From Haliclystus octoradiatus (taxonomy: Eukaryota; Cnidaria; Staurozoa; Stauromedusae; Haliclystidae), in NCBI GenBank assembly GCA_916610825.1, contig OU744447.1, positions 36,635,024 to 36,699,023 on the forward strand: a stretch of 64,000 nt of DNA, in the 5' to 3' direction. Below the pieces are notes generated by a model that saw nothing but the letters and a program-made list of their open reading frames with translations, was not told the origin of the DNA and ran no database searches. Of this stretch, positions 36,393 through 49,129 are shown in pieces (the stretch's first letter is position 1; every line of letters starts with the position of its first letter). Position numbers and translations under genes: made by a program.

Positions 36393-37745
36393 TATGAAGT
36401 GCCACGAGGCTCACTACTATTTCTTGTTCGGCGCGGTACTTGTTTAGAGATTGTGTTACTTGTTTGCGAGATCGTGTTACTTGTTTTGGAGATCCCGATA
36501 CTTCTCTTTGCGATCGACCTACTTGTTTGGAGATATCGTCACTTCTTTTGGCGATCGAGATACTTGTTTGAGTTTCTGTCACTTGTGAGGGAATCACGTC
36601 ACATACAAAACTTAGTTTAAAGATAATCATAGCCGTGACAAGTACAGTTAGCGGTGATTTATTTCAAGATTTTTAATTCTAAGTCGTAGATAATGAGGAA
36701 TCGGTAAAAATGTAACACAGGGAAATGTACGAGATATACTAATTTACAATAGTTAATTGTATAATCATTTTTGTTTAATGGCTATAATTCATTAAAGGCC
36801 GTGTTGTAAGTTTGTTGCATATTTCAATAACGAATAATGCATAATTATTTCCATAGTCTAATAATTTACGGAAAAGGCTTAATTTTGCATCATTTTGTGT
36901 CAATTCTAAATAGTCTAATAATTGATATATGACACTTTCTAAAACTACAATATTGTATTTAGAGTCGATAGAAAGAAAGTGTGAATAAATTACGATTTAC
37001 TCAGTATCTGCATATAAGTTTATTATGAATAATTGTCTTAAAATTTTACCGAATACTACTCAAAACTACACAAAAACTTCAAGTAAACAAAATGATTGAA
37101 AGGAGAGTTTGTACAGGCAATGAAAAAAATTATAGATTGGGTGATTGTCATTATACTAGTCAATCAGGTCTGATAACGAATCTTAATTTCCATCGAATCT
37201 AAATACAATACTATAGTTTTAGAAATTGTCGACTTTCATTTATAAATTATTAGATTATAGAATGGACACAAAGATGAGGCAAAAGCCTTTTCCGTAAATT
37301 ATTAGACTATAGTATTAAGAATACATTATTCGTTACTGAAATATGCCAGCAAACTTACAAATGTTAAGTTAAATGAATTACAGCAATTAAGCAAAAATGA
37401 TTACACAAGCTATTGTAAATGAAAATTTTTTGTACATTATTCACTGTGTTACATTTTTACCGAATCCTTATTATCTACGATTAAGAGTTCGAAATCTTGA
37501 AATGAATCACCGCTAACTGTTCTTGTCATGGCTATGATTATCTTTAAATTTGTATTTGACGTGATTCTCTCACAAGTGACAGAAACTCTGAACAAGTATC
37601 TCGATCGCCAAAAGAAGTGACGAAATCTCCAAACAAGTAGCACGATCGCAAAGAGAAGTAACGGGATCTCCAAAACAAGTAACGCGATCTCTAAACAAGT
37701 ACCGCGCCGAACAAGAAGTAGTAGTGAGCCTTTTGGCACTTCATA
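36393..37745. mobile_element. TATGAAGTGCC foldback element, 1.35 kb
   Basis: Left end TATGAAGTGCC and right end GGCACTTCATA. Arms of about 600 bp (36393-37000 and 37150-37745) are inverted copies. Each has subterminal tandem motifs such as acaagtaRCGSGATCTCc at about 20-bp spacing. No transposase. Same family as 47964-53440, 5625-5785 and the partial copy at 51990-52180. The open frames on either strand reflect the repeats. Confidence 0.8.
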
Positions 37746-38090
37746 ATCTTGCAACATAAACACTATTTACTAGAAAGTTTGCTGGAAAAGACGAAAATAA
37801 CAACTGCCTACGTCATAACACGGAAATTCTCTACACAATGGTATGCAATAACACCTGATGCGTGAAGAAATGAAAATAAAATCAAACGCAATGTGAAAAG
37901 CGAATGACTTGCATCGCGCGTACAAATTTTCAAAGGCTTATAATATTTTATTTACTTTATGTATCGAAATGAAACTTTACACAATGTTTAGACTATATAA
38001 GAACAATGTTCTGCTGCAATTTTGTAATTTTTGAGTCTTTAGAAGTTGTGTATTCCGATTCACCCCCGTTCCATTTCACCCCGCTCTCCC
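37746..38090. other. Spacer, nothing recognised
   Basis: AT-rich; short C-rich piece near 38060-38090. Confidence 0.4.
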
Positions 38091-39754
38091 CTACCGGTAC
38101 GCCTAAAAAAGCAGTTGGAATATACGCCGTATTTTGGAGGCGTACCATTCGTCAAAAGGTTGAACTTTGAATGTTTTGTCATTTCCAGGGGGTTTCTGTT
38201 CGAATTTCTTATTGTTGTTTGCCTGTTGCTAAGTAACCGTTGTTAGTAATCGTATCACAGCAATAGCGGTGGTTTAGGCCTAGTGTTACGTTTTAGATTT
38301 TGAATAAACCATGTTGTGATCACATTTGAGGATTCTTTGCCATTCATTTATTTTATCGAAAGGAAATAATCTACCTATCTATAATATATTACTAGTCAAA
38401 GCCTACAAAACATATGTACGCCCACTGTTGGAAACGGTTTCACCAGTGTGGAATCCCTGTCTTCAAAGAGATATTGTTACAATAGAGAAAGTTCAAAGGC
38501 ATATAACAAGAAAAATGAACCCTTCAAGAGTAGACAGTTTGTATTACAAGTCATATCCTGAAAGACTAAAATATTACAATCTTGAATCGTTGGAAACTCG
38601 TAGAATTGAAAATAATTTAATTTTTATGTTTAAAATAACCCATAATATGGTCGATTTAGACATAAATAAGCTTTGCTATTTTGATATAAATAAATACCAC
38701 ATGAGAGGAAACTCGTACAAATTAAAATCAAAATCAATCTCCAATTTTAAATCCATTCAAAATGACTTTTGCAATCGTGTCATACCTTGGTGGAATTCTC
38801 TGCCAGAGAAATGTGTTACTTCAAAGACAGTGCCAGCATTCAAACGTTCTTTAGCTAGCATAGATCTAAATGCCTTGTAAATACTTTAGTACAAATGTCG
38901 TAACCTTTAAATTTTACCTTATAACCTTTTTAACTTGGCTAGATAGTTCTAAATGCCTTGTAAATATTTGAGTAGCAATTTTTGGTTTGTAAAGCTTTTA
39001 TCTTAATAACATATCTTAACTTTTTTAACGGCTTTACATAAGTGGGAACCACAAGTTTCCCTGTATTTGCCTGTCACCAATGTTGACAAAATAAAATACA
39101 TACATACATATATATATGGTTTTTGATCACTGTAAATATGAAAAATATATTAAATATGAAGATAATATAATCTTGAACATCGTGTTTGTAAACCAAATAT
39201 ATTTTAGTAGCTTTATAAAACGCGTATGTTGAAAGGTAATAATTTTCAGTAAAAACTTCGAATTAAAAAGTCTCCCTATTACGGATTCTCAGAACTGAAT
39301 GTCACAGGAAGCGATGAAGTTCAAACAAAAATCAACTGGTACGCCACTTTTGGATCGGCGTATAATCCCACTTTTGTAATTTTTTGAGTTTGGTTGACTT
39401 GGTACGGCGTACCAAAAAAGTTGGTACGGCTCTCGAAAGTACGGCGTATAACCTAGGGGAGATAGATTATTTGCTTTCGATAAAATCATGATAAAATATA
39501 AAAATGGCAAAGAATACTCAAATGTGATCACAACAGTAGTTTATTCATTTATTTGAATTTAAAACGTAATACTACACCACCGCTATTGTTGTGATACGAT
39601 TACTAACCACGGTTACTTAGCAACAGGCAGGAAGCAATAAGAAATTCATACAGAAGCCCCTGGAAATGACGAAAACATTCCAAATTCGAAATGGTAGGCT
39701 ACGCCACACGAAAGTATGGCGTATATTCTAACTGCTTTTTCAGGCGTACCGGTA
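38091..39754. mobile_element. TACCGGTACGCC foldback element carrying a LINE 3' end
   Basis: Arms 38091-38380 and 39463-39754 are inverted copies: TACCGGTACGCCT, GCAACAGGCAGG-type, GTGATACGATTACTAAC and AAATGTGATCACAAC strings recur inverted. A LINE 3' fragment fills the spacer. Extra hairpins with AAAGTACGGCGTATA lie at 39340-39460 and 39770-39915. Confidence 0.65.
38380..39118 (+). pseudogene. LINE ORF2 C-terminus and 3' tail, 5'-truncated
   Basis: An open stretch from 38380 to 38880 encodes the end of a CR1/jockey-type RT (RPLLETVSPVWNPCLQRDI, KVQRHITRKM, VIPWWNSLPEKCV, FKRSLASIDL then TAA). About 240 bp of 3' UTR and a short (ATAC)n tail ending near 39118 follow. This is the usual 5'-truncated LINE insertion. 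It lies between the arms of a foldback element. Confidence 0.8.
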
Positions 39755-40547
39755 CGGCTGTTTTCAGTTTGGTACGCCTGGATCAGCCGTACTTTCGATT
39801 TTGGGTCGACCCAAAAATAAATCGCCATACTTTGCCAGATTATACGCCGTACTTTCAGGCGTGCCGATCCATTTTTGATGGATCGCCTCTCGAAAGTACG
39901 GCGTATAACCTAGGGGTTAGAACTATCAAAAAGGCAAGCGGGGAAATGTCAAAATATATTACTGCATTTATGTACTTACCTTATGTTTTCCCTATGAATA
40001 AGGGGGTTTTCCATGCTGTGTATAGAACGTGTTTGGACTTGGTTTATGTCAAGTTGCACTTTTAATGACCGCGGGAAGGATCGTAGACTTCTGTCATTTC
40101 CTTTGTAATTGGTAATTCTACTGTTTTCGAAATAAGCGAGACCGCTGACAAAATTTCATCATCTTTCTATTATTGACTCATGGTTACGTAAGTGACCTGG
40201 TAAACGGAAAATTCAACCCGCGTCAGCTCTATTTAGTATCCAGTCTACTTTTTCAATAGTACGAGCGCGGTTACGTTTCCACGTAATATTGCCTTTGCGT
40301 CTAATCGTCAACTTAATCGCAACTTGGCGTTTGTCTCGTAGTTTAGTAACTGCAATATATTCAAGGTTAGCAACACAGAGTAGCATGCTGCAACATATAA
40401 GCTTTCACGATTGCCTTTACTTCATTGCTCATCAAAATTATAAGGAGAATATGTAGAATAACATATTTTGCGAACCTCTGTCAAGTTGGCCCCCCCAACC
40501 GTGAAAATTAGATCTAAACCATACTCAGAATGAAGATCAGTGGATGA
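39755..40547. other. Repeat-derived spacer
   Basis: Contains TACGCCGTACTTTC hairpins (39770-39915) and, at 40198-40320, a segment shared with 62678-62790 (AAACGGAAAATTCAAC, GCGTCAGCTCTATTTAGTAT, CAGTCTACTTTTTCAAT), so another piece of the 44.8/62.7 kb repeat family. Confidence 0.55.
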
Positions 40548-41275
40548 TCATTGATGATCAGCAATTTATTTTTAATGATCATCAATGATCATCGAGAGAT
40601 CGCTAATAATCGAATGGGGGGGCCCAACTTGACAAATAGTTAGCCCCCCCAACTTTTTCCCTATCACCCACAAGGTTGAAAATAGGCTTAAAAGAATGAT
40701 CACGCGATGATCATTCATGATCAAAATGTTTCATCGTATTGTCATCAATAATTATTGACATATAGCCAATTATCAAATGGGGGGCCAACTTGACAAATAG
40801 TTAGCCCCCCCAACTTTTTCCCTACCACCCACAAGGTTGAAAATAGGCTTAAAAGAATGATCACGCGATGATCATTCATGATAAAAAGGTTTCATCGTTT
40901 TATCGTCAATAATTATTGAGATATCGCCAATTATCAAATGGGGGGCCAACTTGACAAACAGTTAGCCCCCCAACTGTTTCCCTATCACCCACAAGATTAA
41001 AAATAGGCTTAAAAGAATGATCACGCGATGATCATTCATGGTCAATAGGGTCAATCGTATTATCATCAATGATCATCAAGATATCGCCAATTATCAAATG
41101 ACGGGCAAATTGACATAAAGTCATCCCTCAACTTTTTCCCTACCACCTGCAAGGTTGAAATTTGAAAATAGGCGTAAAAGAGTGATCACGCGATGATCAT
41201 TATCGAAAATTCCATCGCATTATCGTCAATAGTCATAGAGTTATGATATCAAGTAGGGCGGGTCAACTTGACGGA
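40548..41275 (-). repeat. Left arm: inverted 161-bp units
   Basis: About four and a half units inverted relative to the right arm; the innermost (41116-41270) is the most diverged. Confidence 0.9.
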
Positions 41276-41860
41276 AGAACTATATCCATAAGATTTCGTG
41301 AAATTGATTCGCTGTCTCTAATTGCCTCTTTTTAAAATTTATAGAGGTTAGGTTGTTAATTAATTATGACTGTTAATTATTACTTGCGAATAGCATATCG
41401 TATTTGACATTTTTTGAAGGAACTTATATCTGCATTACGTTATTCCACTCTTCTAAAGATTATTATTAGGTTAAAATAAATGCTTTTATGTTAATCGATC
41501 AAGTGTACCTCATAACTATATAGCGTAATGTCATCAAGGATTTCAATCTAAATGATTTTATTGGCCTGATTTAGTTCAATAAAACTCAAGACGTATATAA
41601 TACAATCTCAGGATTGATTATAGTGTCCTCTTTAACTCCGGTTGAGGATCTTTTCATGTCATCATAAAGTTGCCAAGAACCATCATTCCTAGGCAAAAAA
41701 CATTGTAATGACCAACTGCACCATTTCCTTTGGGAGGTAAAAAATTTATTGCACTGCGTAGATAACTAAAGTTGTTACTATTCGAAGTTAATTTGGTAGG
41801 AAGCTCCCGAAAGACACATAAGCTATATGATGATGTATCAGTTGCATTATCAGTTCCATT

Positions 41861-42590
41861 TGTCAAGTTGGCCCCCCCATTCGATAATTGGCGATATCTC
41901 AATAATTATTGATGATAATACGATGAAATCTTTTGATCTAAATGATCATCGCGTGATCATTCTTTTAAGCCTATTTTCAACCTTGTGGGTGATCGGGAAA
42001 AAGTTGGGGGGGCTAACTATTTGTCAAGTTGGCCCCCCATTTGATAATTGGCGATATCTCAATAATTATTGATGATAGTACGATGAAACCTTTTGATCAT
42101 GGATGATCATCGCGTGATCATTCTTTTAAGCCTATTTTCAACCTTGTGGGTGATAGGGGAAACGTTTTGGGGGCTAACTGTTTGTCAAGTTGGCCCCCCC
42201 ATTTGATAATTGGCGATATCTCAATAATTATTGATGATAATACGATGAAACCTTTTGATCATGAATGATCATCGCGTGATCATTCTTTTAAGCCTATTTT
42301 CAACCTGGTGGGTGATAGGAAAAAAGTTGGGGTGGCTAACTATTTGTCAAGTTGGCCCCCCCATTTGATAATTGGCGATATCTCAATAATTATTGATGAT
42401 AATACGATGAAACCTTTTGATCATGAATGATCATCGCGTGATCATTCTTTTAAGCCTATTTTCAACCTTGTGGGTGATAGGAAAAAGTTGGGGGGCTAGC
42501 TATTTGTCAAGTTGGCCCCCCCATTCGATTATTAGCGATATCTCGATGATCATTGATGATCATTAAAAATAAATTGCTGATCATCAATGA
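41861..42590 (+). repeat. Right arm: tandem 161-bp units
   Basis: About four and a half units, very similar to each other; the last is shortened and diverged at the outer end. Confidence 0.9.
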
Positions 42591-42912
42591 CGAGTTGAGA
42601 GTCATTTTGAATAAACATGCCGAAGAATTGCAGAAGAAAAATCCCCAAAGAAATTCGCGAAAAGTTTAGATGATGTTTCTTTACTGTTCAGTAATAATAT
42701 CTTCACATATAACGTAAATTATGAAAAAATTGAATTGTTTCTCCCGTTCACAATCAAAGTCGTAACTTTTAAATCAAACGTCCCACGCATAGAAATCCAT
42801 GTTTTTTGGCGGGAAATATGATTCAAATCACACGTGTCGTCAGATCAAAGAGATCAATTCTTTTATTGTTCGTTTTAACATGGATCATGGATTTTGAGTA
42901 ATAATTTGAAAT
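42591..42912. other. Spacer, nothing recognised
   Basis: No clear gene or repeat. Confidence 0.4.
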
Positions 42913-43354
42913 GGATCAATCCAGTAATCTAGCATCAGTTGGAAAATTGGAAGAAGATGAAGTCAGTACTCTGGAACTGGAACGTAATCCCATCATAATA
43001 GAACTGGTCAAATAGAACAAACCAGTATTATAACTCAAGCAGCATAACAATGATGTACCGTACATAGCTTTGAATCGGAAGGTGTATGTCTGCCAGCATG
43101 GAAAATCACAGCCAAAACCAAAAGTTTGCAAAGTAAGTAAGCAGTCAGTCATATACAGATCCATCTCTGCAGCACACAAATTAAATATGAAATACAGTAG
43201 TAAGAATTCCTTCTCCCATGAAATCCATAAACAGCTAGTTAATCAATATATTGAGCTAAAGGAACACTTTCGTCATTCTTTTAAAAGTGGAAATAATGGA
43301 ATGGCCTCTCTATTAACAGAACTTGGGGAATTTTTTTATGAGAACAGCCCTTGA
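42913..43354 (+). pseudogene. Gene-like remnant, unknown protein
   Basis: ATG at 42913 opens MDQSSNLASVGKLEEDEVST, which stops at 43014 (TAG). The same general frame resumes at about 43067 with RKVYVCQHGKSQPKPKVCK, SISAAHKLN, EIHKQLVNQYIELKEHF, and stops at 43354. The Cys-His pattern with basic residues recalls zinc-binding starts of transposon-related SWIM/MULE-like proteins, but I cannot assign it. More codon-like pieces may follow up to 44500 (for example 44289-44498). Confidence 0.4.
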
Positions 43355-44844
43355 AAAAATCCTGAAACGGCCCCTGAAAAAATTGGGAAACAAAACAACA
43401 ACATAATCTAAAAATGATGTCAATTTTCTGATCGGCAACAAAGAACTGTAACTTTGAAAATTATTATCTCCAAACATTTTTAACTGTAGTCTGTACCATA
43501 GAATTTCATTTCAAATATTATATCTAGCTATTATTTCAAATACAAGTGAATATGAACAAAAATATATCTTAGTCGAATGATAGTTTGTACCAAGTGATGC
43601 ATTTGAAACATGACACACTCCATTTAATAATGAACAAATATATGCAGCAAATATTATAAAGTCAATAATCTTATAATCAATAGTTGTATATTATGAACTT
43701 AGAACAGACCCAACTAATGACACACATAATAATCTAGAATACACCATAGCGACATTTGGAGGCTACGCAGTTGACCTCTCCTGAAAATCGAAAATTTGCA
43801 ACATTAATCTATCCACACTAACCAAGAATAATTTACATAAACAAATTTTCCCAACAAGGATTTCGAGAGTGGATAAATAGAATAAGTAGAACTCTAGAAA
43901 CAACAGATAGCCTCCAGGAGTCACTTGAAAATGTACTGCTGATTACAGGGAGGGTCAAATTTTGCTAGAAAGTTTGAATATAACATTATATGTTAACAAT
44001 GAAACAATCAATTGTCATTTGCAGATATGAAGACCTGAATCTGAAGCTTTCCAGCGAGGTGTAAATTTGCTCAATTGCATTACAGATATCAGAAATCTAT
44101 TCAACATTAATCGCACTATACATGCATTATCGATGCATGAAAGGAAGGTACTACATTATCAAGTTGAATTTGTAACAATCTCTCACAGGATTAACCATTT
44201 GGTCTGTTATGTTTCTTGTGGCATGTGTGACGTGTGATGTGTAGAATGTACAGATAATTAACTTAGTTATGTCATTTTTTATAGCTAATTGAAACGGATG
44301 ATGGTCGCCTCAATAACATCATTACATGACATTATTATTGATACCAATCTGATAATGGCTTCAAAGACATACTTTTGCAAAGAAAAATCCTTGAAACCAA
44401 AAAAAATTGGGCAACAGCAACAACTTGGCATGGAAGGAAAGTCAATAATAAAACTTTGCGATACATTTCATGAAAAATCCAGCACTCTCTCTCTATAAAT
44501 TCCGTCAGAACTATTGAAAGAACTTAAAAAGTATGATTACAACCAAAATATGATGTTCTTCAATATCTAATGAAAAGTCTGATCTCATGTAGCGGGAAAC
44601 AATAGGTTGCAGGAGTCAAGTTTATAACGTTTTGAGGGTGTATTTAAAAGCATAAATGATGAATTAGGCTTACTTCTTCTTGCATTAGTTTTATGTGAAA
44701 TATCATAGCCTTCCGGTAATTGCTCTCATAAATTTATAAGAAATGTGAATTTTCTGCTGGGGTTTGGCTTATGAATCATAAAAAATATCAATTTTTATCC
44801 GCTTCTGGATGTAAATAGTGTAGGATGTAAATTCAATGTGAAAT
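43355..44844. other. AT-rich, no firm feature
   Basis: Scattered short frames only. Confidence 0.35.
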
Positions 44845-46117
44845 GATCAGGGGTCATCAATAAACCAGATTGCAGAGAAGGGTGATTGCACCCCTGAGAA
44901 GAAAGAGCGTTTCCTGGAAACGTTTTGGGAAACAGAATTATGTTTCAGTAATAATTTGCAGACGATTGCTACCAGTGATATTTCGTTATTGGAGATCTCG
45001 GAAATTGCATCACAAGCGTACAGTTGCGGGTACAAGGTGGAGGGGTACCAATCATCACAGTAGGCCTACAGATGTATCTTTAAATCCTCCCTGAAAAAGT
45101 TGGCACTGGAGGCACACTAAGAGTAACAAAAGCTCTACAAACATCAATTTTGCGGGCATTTTAATCAGCAATTTTAAAGAATCTGTTGCCTTGCTTGTTC
45201 GAACCACAATAACAAAAGCAGAGACTAGTGAGAAGAGGGGGAATCTTTGCAAGTAGCCTGGCGTACATGGAAGGTAGGCGGGTTATTTGGAAGTGTACTG
45301 CTGAATACAGGGAGGGTCCAGTCCAACTCTGACTCTCTGAGTACTTCAGGGAGGGCCCTTAAACGTGTGATACTGTGTTATATTAAATTGGTTTTACTAT
45401 TATATTTACGTAGTTTCCGAGAGTATTTCAGCAAAGTCCGAGGCAGTTATGTGTCTGTTAATGACTTTTTAAGAAGTAAAATTAAACTTGAGCTCAAATG
45501 TGTCTGCTCTTTGGAAAAATAATTAATTCAAATTTGAAGGCTCTGGATAAATGATGACGTATCATGTTCTTTCGATGATGTTTTCTTAAAAAAGCTTGTG
45601 AATTTCGTCTAACCCTTAGAAAATTATAATATGCTTGTTGTGTGATGTGTGATACCATAAAATCGCACAAACATCTTCGCAATATTACCCAGATAAACTA
45701 ACTAACTGACTTGAAGGTATTGCTTATTTTGTTATTGAGGCAAATGGGAAATTAGAATATGAAGGAATCAACGAAAATAACGAAGAAAAGAATGTCAACT
45801 CGCGCTAGGCCCATATCAACTCGTGTCAGTTCGAATTCAGACAAACTCACTTGAATATTTTCACTTATCCATCTCATCTCAGTTAAATATATCTTCTTCA
45901 TAAAAATAAATTCTTTTTCGCATATGAAGCTGTACTGATTCCATCATTTCAAACAATTTTACATTGTGTTTCCAACAATTTCATTCTTACAAAATCTGGA
46001 AACTGCAAAGTTTAAACCGCCATCGCCATGATTAAAAGCTCAATATGAAGTTATGAACGTCAACTAAAACGCCAAGTAGCTTTACGCAGAAAACGCAGCC
46101 GCGTCGATGGCATTGAA
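44845..46117 (+). repeat. Left arm of the large inverted repeat around the insertion nest
   Basis: Inverted copy of 62727-64000. Matches include ATCAGGGGTCATCAATAAAC, GTTGCGGGTACAAGGTGGAG (diverged on the right), GAGTACTTCAGGGAGGGCC and AAGTAGCTTTACGCAGAAAA. The frames at 44870-45094 (plus) and 63748-63975 (minus) give related peptides, as expected of the repeat. Confidence 0.85.
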
Positions 46118-46194
46118 AAAGCAAGGAAATTTCTCATGCCTGTTACTTCTTTCCTGATTTAACTATGTACTACACAATTGTGGAATTTTTAAAG

Positions 46195-46742
46195 CATTAT
46201 ACATATCAACAGAAAATTTAGACCCGACTCACCTTATTTCAGAGCTTTCCAACATCCAACTGTCCACTATTTCCGATCCAACTAGGCTTGCCCAAGAAAT
46301 TGAGTCGAATATATTATCTATTTTGGATCGTCTGTGTCCCACGAGAACAAGGATTGTAAAACCAGATCAACCAGTATGGCTAACTCCCAGGCTTGTTAAA
46401 GCAATTGTTAATCGAAACCGTCTCTATAATAGATACATCAGAGAGAAAAGCAAGAAGAATCGTCAAAACTACATCACAGCTGAAAAAGAAGCATCCTACA
46501 TTAGAAGATTTGAGATTCGATCAGCAATAAAAGATATTATCGATAACAGCGTACCAAATGACTTTTGGAGAAAGCTAAGACCCTGGTTGCCAAATAATAA
46601 AAAGAGAGCATCAAATGACATTACATTGGAGGAAGACGACCTACTGGAATCAAACCCTCAAAAAGTCGCAAATATCCTCAATGAATTATTTTCACCAACG
46701 TTTGAAATCAACCAAGATGAAAGTCAACTACACCAACACTCG
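46195..46742 (+). pseudogene. LINE 5' piece, interrupted by BEL/Pao element
   Basis: Codon-like from about 46210, open from 46323 to the insertion point: SILDRLCPTRTRIVKP, VWLTPRLVKAIVNRNRLYNR, FWRKLRPWLPN. This is the linker between endonuclease and RT in jockey/CR1-type ORF2. No endonuclease is seen, so the insertion was 5'-truncated. The frame continues in the same phase at 59410 once the BEL/Pao element and one ACTCG are left out. Confidence 0.8.
46738..46742. other. Target-site duplication ACTCG, left
   Basis: Matches ACTCG at 59410-59414; five bases, as usual for BEL/Pao. Confidence 0.85.
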
Positions 46743-47173
46743 TGTAGAACTAATTCACCACATTTGTTGTCATAGTAACGTCACTATAGTAACGTCCATT
46801 GTTCACATGTTTCTTTGTATCATTACTAACTGTCACGTTGTCATTTTTACTAGTTTTTGTTACGTTTCCATGCTTCATGTCAAATCACGTGCATTTCCCA
46901 AATTTGGTATCATTTTGTAACATTGTGTTTCTTATTGGTCAATTTGTAACCATTGTCTATGTGCCTCATGTCATGCCATTTTACACTCCCAAACCACTGT
47001 TCGTCTTGGGGCCGTTGAATAAGGTCATTATATATTGTTACAGTTACTTGACGTTGTTTTATCTTGGCTCTTCTTCTTCCTTGTCTTGTCTTTCTTGGCC
47101 TCAAGCGGCAGTCATAATTACAGTCCTCTGAAGTCGACCTTGGCTTATTAATAGCCAAATTGCAAATTCTACA
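46743..47173 (+). repeat. BEL/Pao 5' LTR
   Basis: 431 bp, TG...CA. Compared with the 3' LTR I see one T/C difference (ACATTGTG here, ACATCGTG there). Open frames within are not genes. Confidence 0.92.
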
Positions 47174-47191
47174 TGGTCCGTCGAACCGGAG
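47174..47191 (+). other. BEL/Pao primer binding site
   Basis: TGGTCCGTCGAACCGGAG directly after the LTR; starts with TGG as expected for pairing to the CCA end of a tRNA. The tRNA is not identified. Confidence 0.6.
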
Positions 47192-47918
47192 AATAAATCG
47201 GTGAGTTTTCTTTTCTATTCTTCTAGTTGAAATTGTAGACATTGTACTGTTCCAAGACGCCCTCTAGAGTTTTTGCCGTAACAAGTGTTACGTGAAATAG
47301 AACAAACATTTAGCTTGAGTTTTTTGTCGTTAATTTTTCAGACAAAATAGAACCGCCCGTTTTCTTAGCCTTTCTACAGATGCTTTTGTAAATCAATGCT
47401 TTTGTAGATAGAAATTGAAACATTCTTAGTCAGTTTTCTTTGTGCCCTTTAAATGATAAATCGCACATGGAATAGAACGCCCTTTTTAGTACGATAGAAA
47501 TTTGTGTCATGATGCATATTTCACAATATTGATTCCCCTTAGTGGAGAAACGTTACTTTTGTCTTTTTAATCCCAATACATACAAGACACTTCATTGAGT
47601 ATTAAATTGCTGACGTATTGTGTCGTTTTTCTCACTGGCTGCAGACTTTGAGATTTGAGGGCACGATACAAGTATATGCCGTATAGATTAGTAAAGATAT
47701 TGTATAATCTGTGTGGCATATAAATTTATAAACGTTTTCCTTTTCCTTCGAATTTTTGAATTGTTTGAATAATTTGAACCAACGTTCTGAATAGTAAGTT
47801 TTAAGTCTGTTGCTAGACGTCAAATAAAACAATACGCCTTTGTTCTGCCGTTCTTATTATTTCCCATCGCTAGTTTCCAGCACGTGGTTGAAAATTGGCC
47901 TGGCTTGGTTGGCACAGC
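47192..47918 (+). other. BEL/Pao leader
   Basis: Non-coding leader of about 730 bp between the primer site and the Gag ATG at 47919. Confidence 0.6.
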
Positions 47919-47963
47919 ATGAGCAAAGGCAAAGCAAAAGCGGAGATGTACTCGGTAAGTTCA
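47919..47963 (+). pseudogene. BEL/Pao Gag N-terminus, cut off by foldback insertion
   Basis: ATG at 47919, then SKGKAKAEMYSVSS up to the insertion point. The frame resumes at 53447 in the same phase once one copy of AGTTCA is removed. Confidence 0.75.
47958..47963. other. Target-site duplication AGTTCA, left
   Basis: Matches 53441-53446. An 8-bp reading (TAAGTTCA) is possible if the right end of the element is taken two bases shorter. Confidence 0.65.
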
Positions 47964-48882
47964 TATGAAGTGCCAAAAGGCTCACTACTACTTCTTGTTC
48001 GGCGCGGTACTTGTTTATGAGATCGCGTTACTTGTTCGGAGATCCCGTTACTTCTTTCAGAATTCGCGCTACTTGTTTGGAGATCCCGTTACTTGTTTTA
48101 GAGATCCCGTCACTTGTGAAATTTTAGGATAAGTATAGCCGTGACAAGTGCGGTTGACCGTGATTTTTTTCAAAATCTGAATCTAGATCGCAGATCGTAA
48201 GGCTTTGGTAAAAATATAACACGGGGAATAATGTAACAAAAATATTAATTTACAATAGCTTGTGTAATCATTTTTGTTTAATGGTTATAATTCATTAAAG
48301 GTCATGTTTGTACGTTTGTTGCATATTTCAATAACGAATAATGTATTATTATTTACTATAATCTAATAATTTATAAATGAAAGTCGACAATTTCTAAAAC
48401 TACAATATTGTATTTAGATTCGATGGAATGAAAGTTTGAATGACTTTCGAATTTATATTTATATTACCAGTTAATTAATATAAGTCTCATAACGAGTACA
48501 AATATTTTAAGGACAACCTAGCTACAACAGAACACTGCACGTAGCTGATTGTTACTTCCCGCATATTACCCCCATATATAGTAAATTAAAATTAAAATTA
48601 TTCATATCAGTGGCAAACGAAAAGAATAAATAATTCTACTCAATTTGGACATTTTGATCGATTGATTTCTTTTTTCAGCAACGCCATATGAAACTAATTT
48701 GGCTCTATACTAGTACATAGACATAATATTTCATCGCAATAAAATTAGTATATACTAGTACAGTAGCATATTACATTTAGATTATTGTTTGTGAGTACAC
48801 GTATTCGATTCGACAATTGTCAGTCATTCCTAATTAAATGTAAATGCAATCAGTGAAAACAGAAACAGCTAAACGTATCATG

Positions 48883-49087
48883 TGTAAGATTGTATTATAG
48901 AGTTTTAAGGACGAAATAAGACAAACGACCAAACATCAAGATAACTTGTGTAACTCTGTTTTATTAATCATATACGTGTTAGTTTTACAACGCTGTGCAA
49001 TACACTCCGGTGTGCCTAATCTACAACTAAGTGTGATTAGTTTAATGACGTTGTAAATATTAGTATTATTAATTATTATATACTACA
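48883..49087 (-). repeat. Gypsy-type 3' LTR
   Basis: 205 bp, TGTAGTATA...ATCTTACA on the minus strand. Preceded (minus strand) by the purine tract. Confidence 0.92.
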
Positions 49088-49100
49088 TGCCTCCCCTCGG
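49088..49100 (-). other. Polypurine tract
   Basis: GAGGGGAGGCA directly upstream of the 3' LTR on the minus strand; primes plus-strand DNA synthesis in LTR elements. Confidence 0.7.
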
Positions 49101-49129
49101 AGACATAAGTTCATTACCTTTTTTCGTCT

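Larger units (their letters stand above)
40548..42590. mobile_element. Foldback element with 161-bp tandem repeats in both arms
   Basis: Outer ends TCATTGATGATCAGC and inverse. The right arm has direct units starting at TGTCAAGTTGG: 41861, 42022, 42183, 42345, 42505 (period about 161 bp). The left arm (40548-41270) has the same units inverted. Each unit has a CCCCCC run, GATAATTGGCGATATCTC, the palindromic ATGATCATCGCGTGATCAT and AAGCCTATTTTCAACCTTG. The spacer 41275-41860 is unique and without a gene. The structure resembles FB/Galileo-type foldback transposons. Confidence 0.8.

Noticed and set aside
36226-36630. Leu/Val-rich open frames with VRRGTCLEI, repeated at 37449-37763 and 51968-52297
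   Set aside because: They read through the subterminal tandem motifs of the TATGAAGTGCC foldback family, on either strand.
46799-47242. Open frames of about 110 residues on both strands, repeated at 59035-59394
   Set aside because: They lie in the two LTR copies of the BEL/Pao element and have no protein features.
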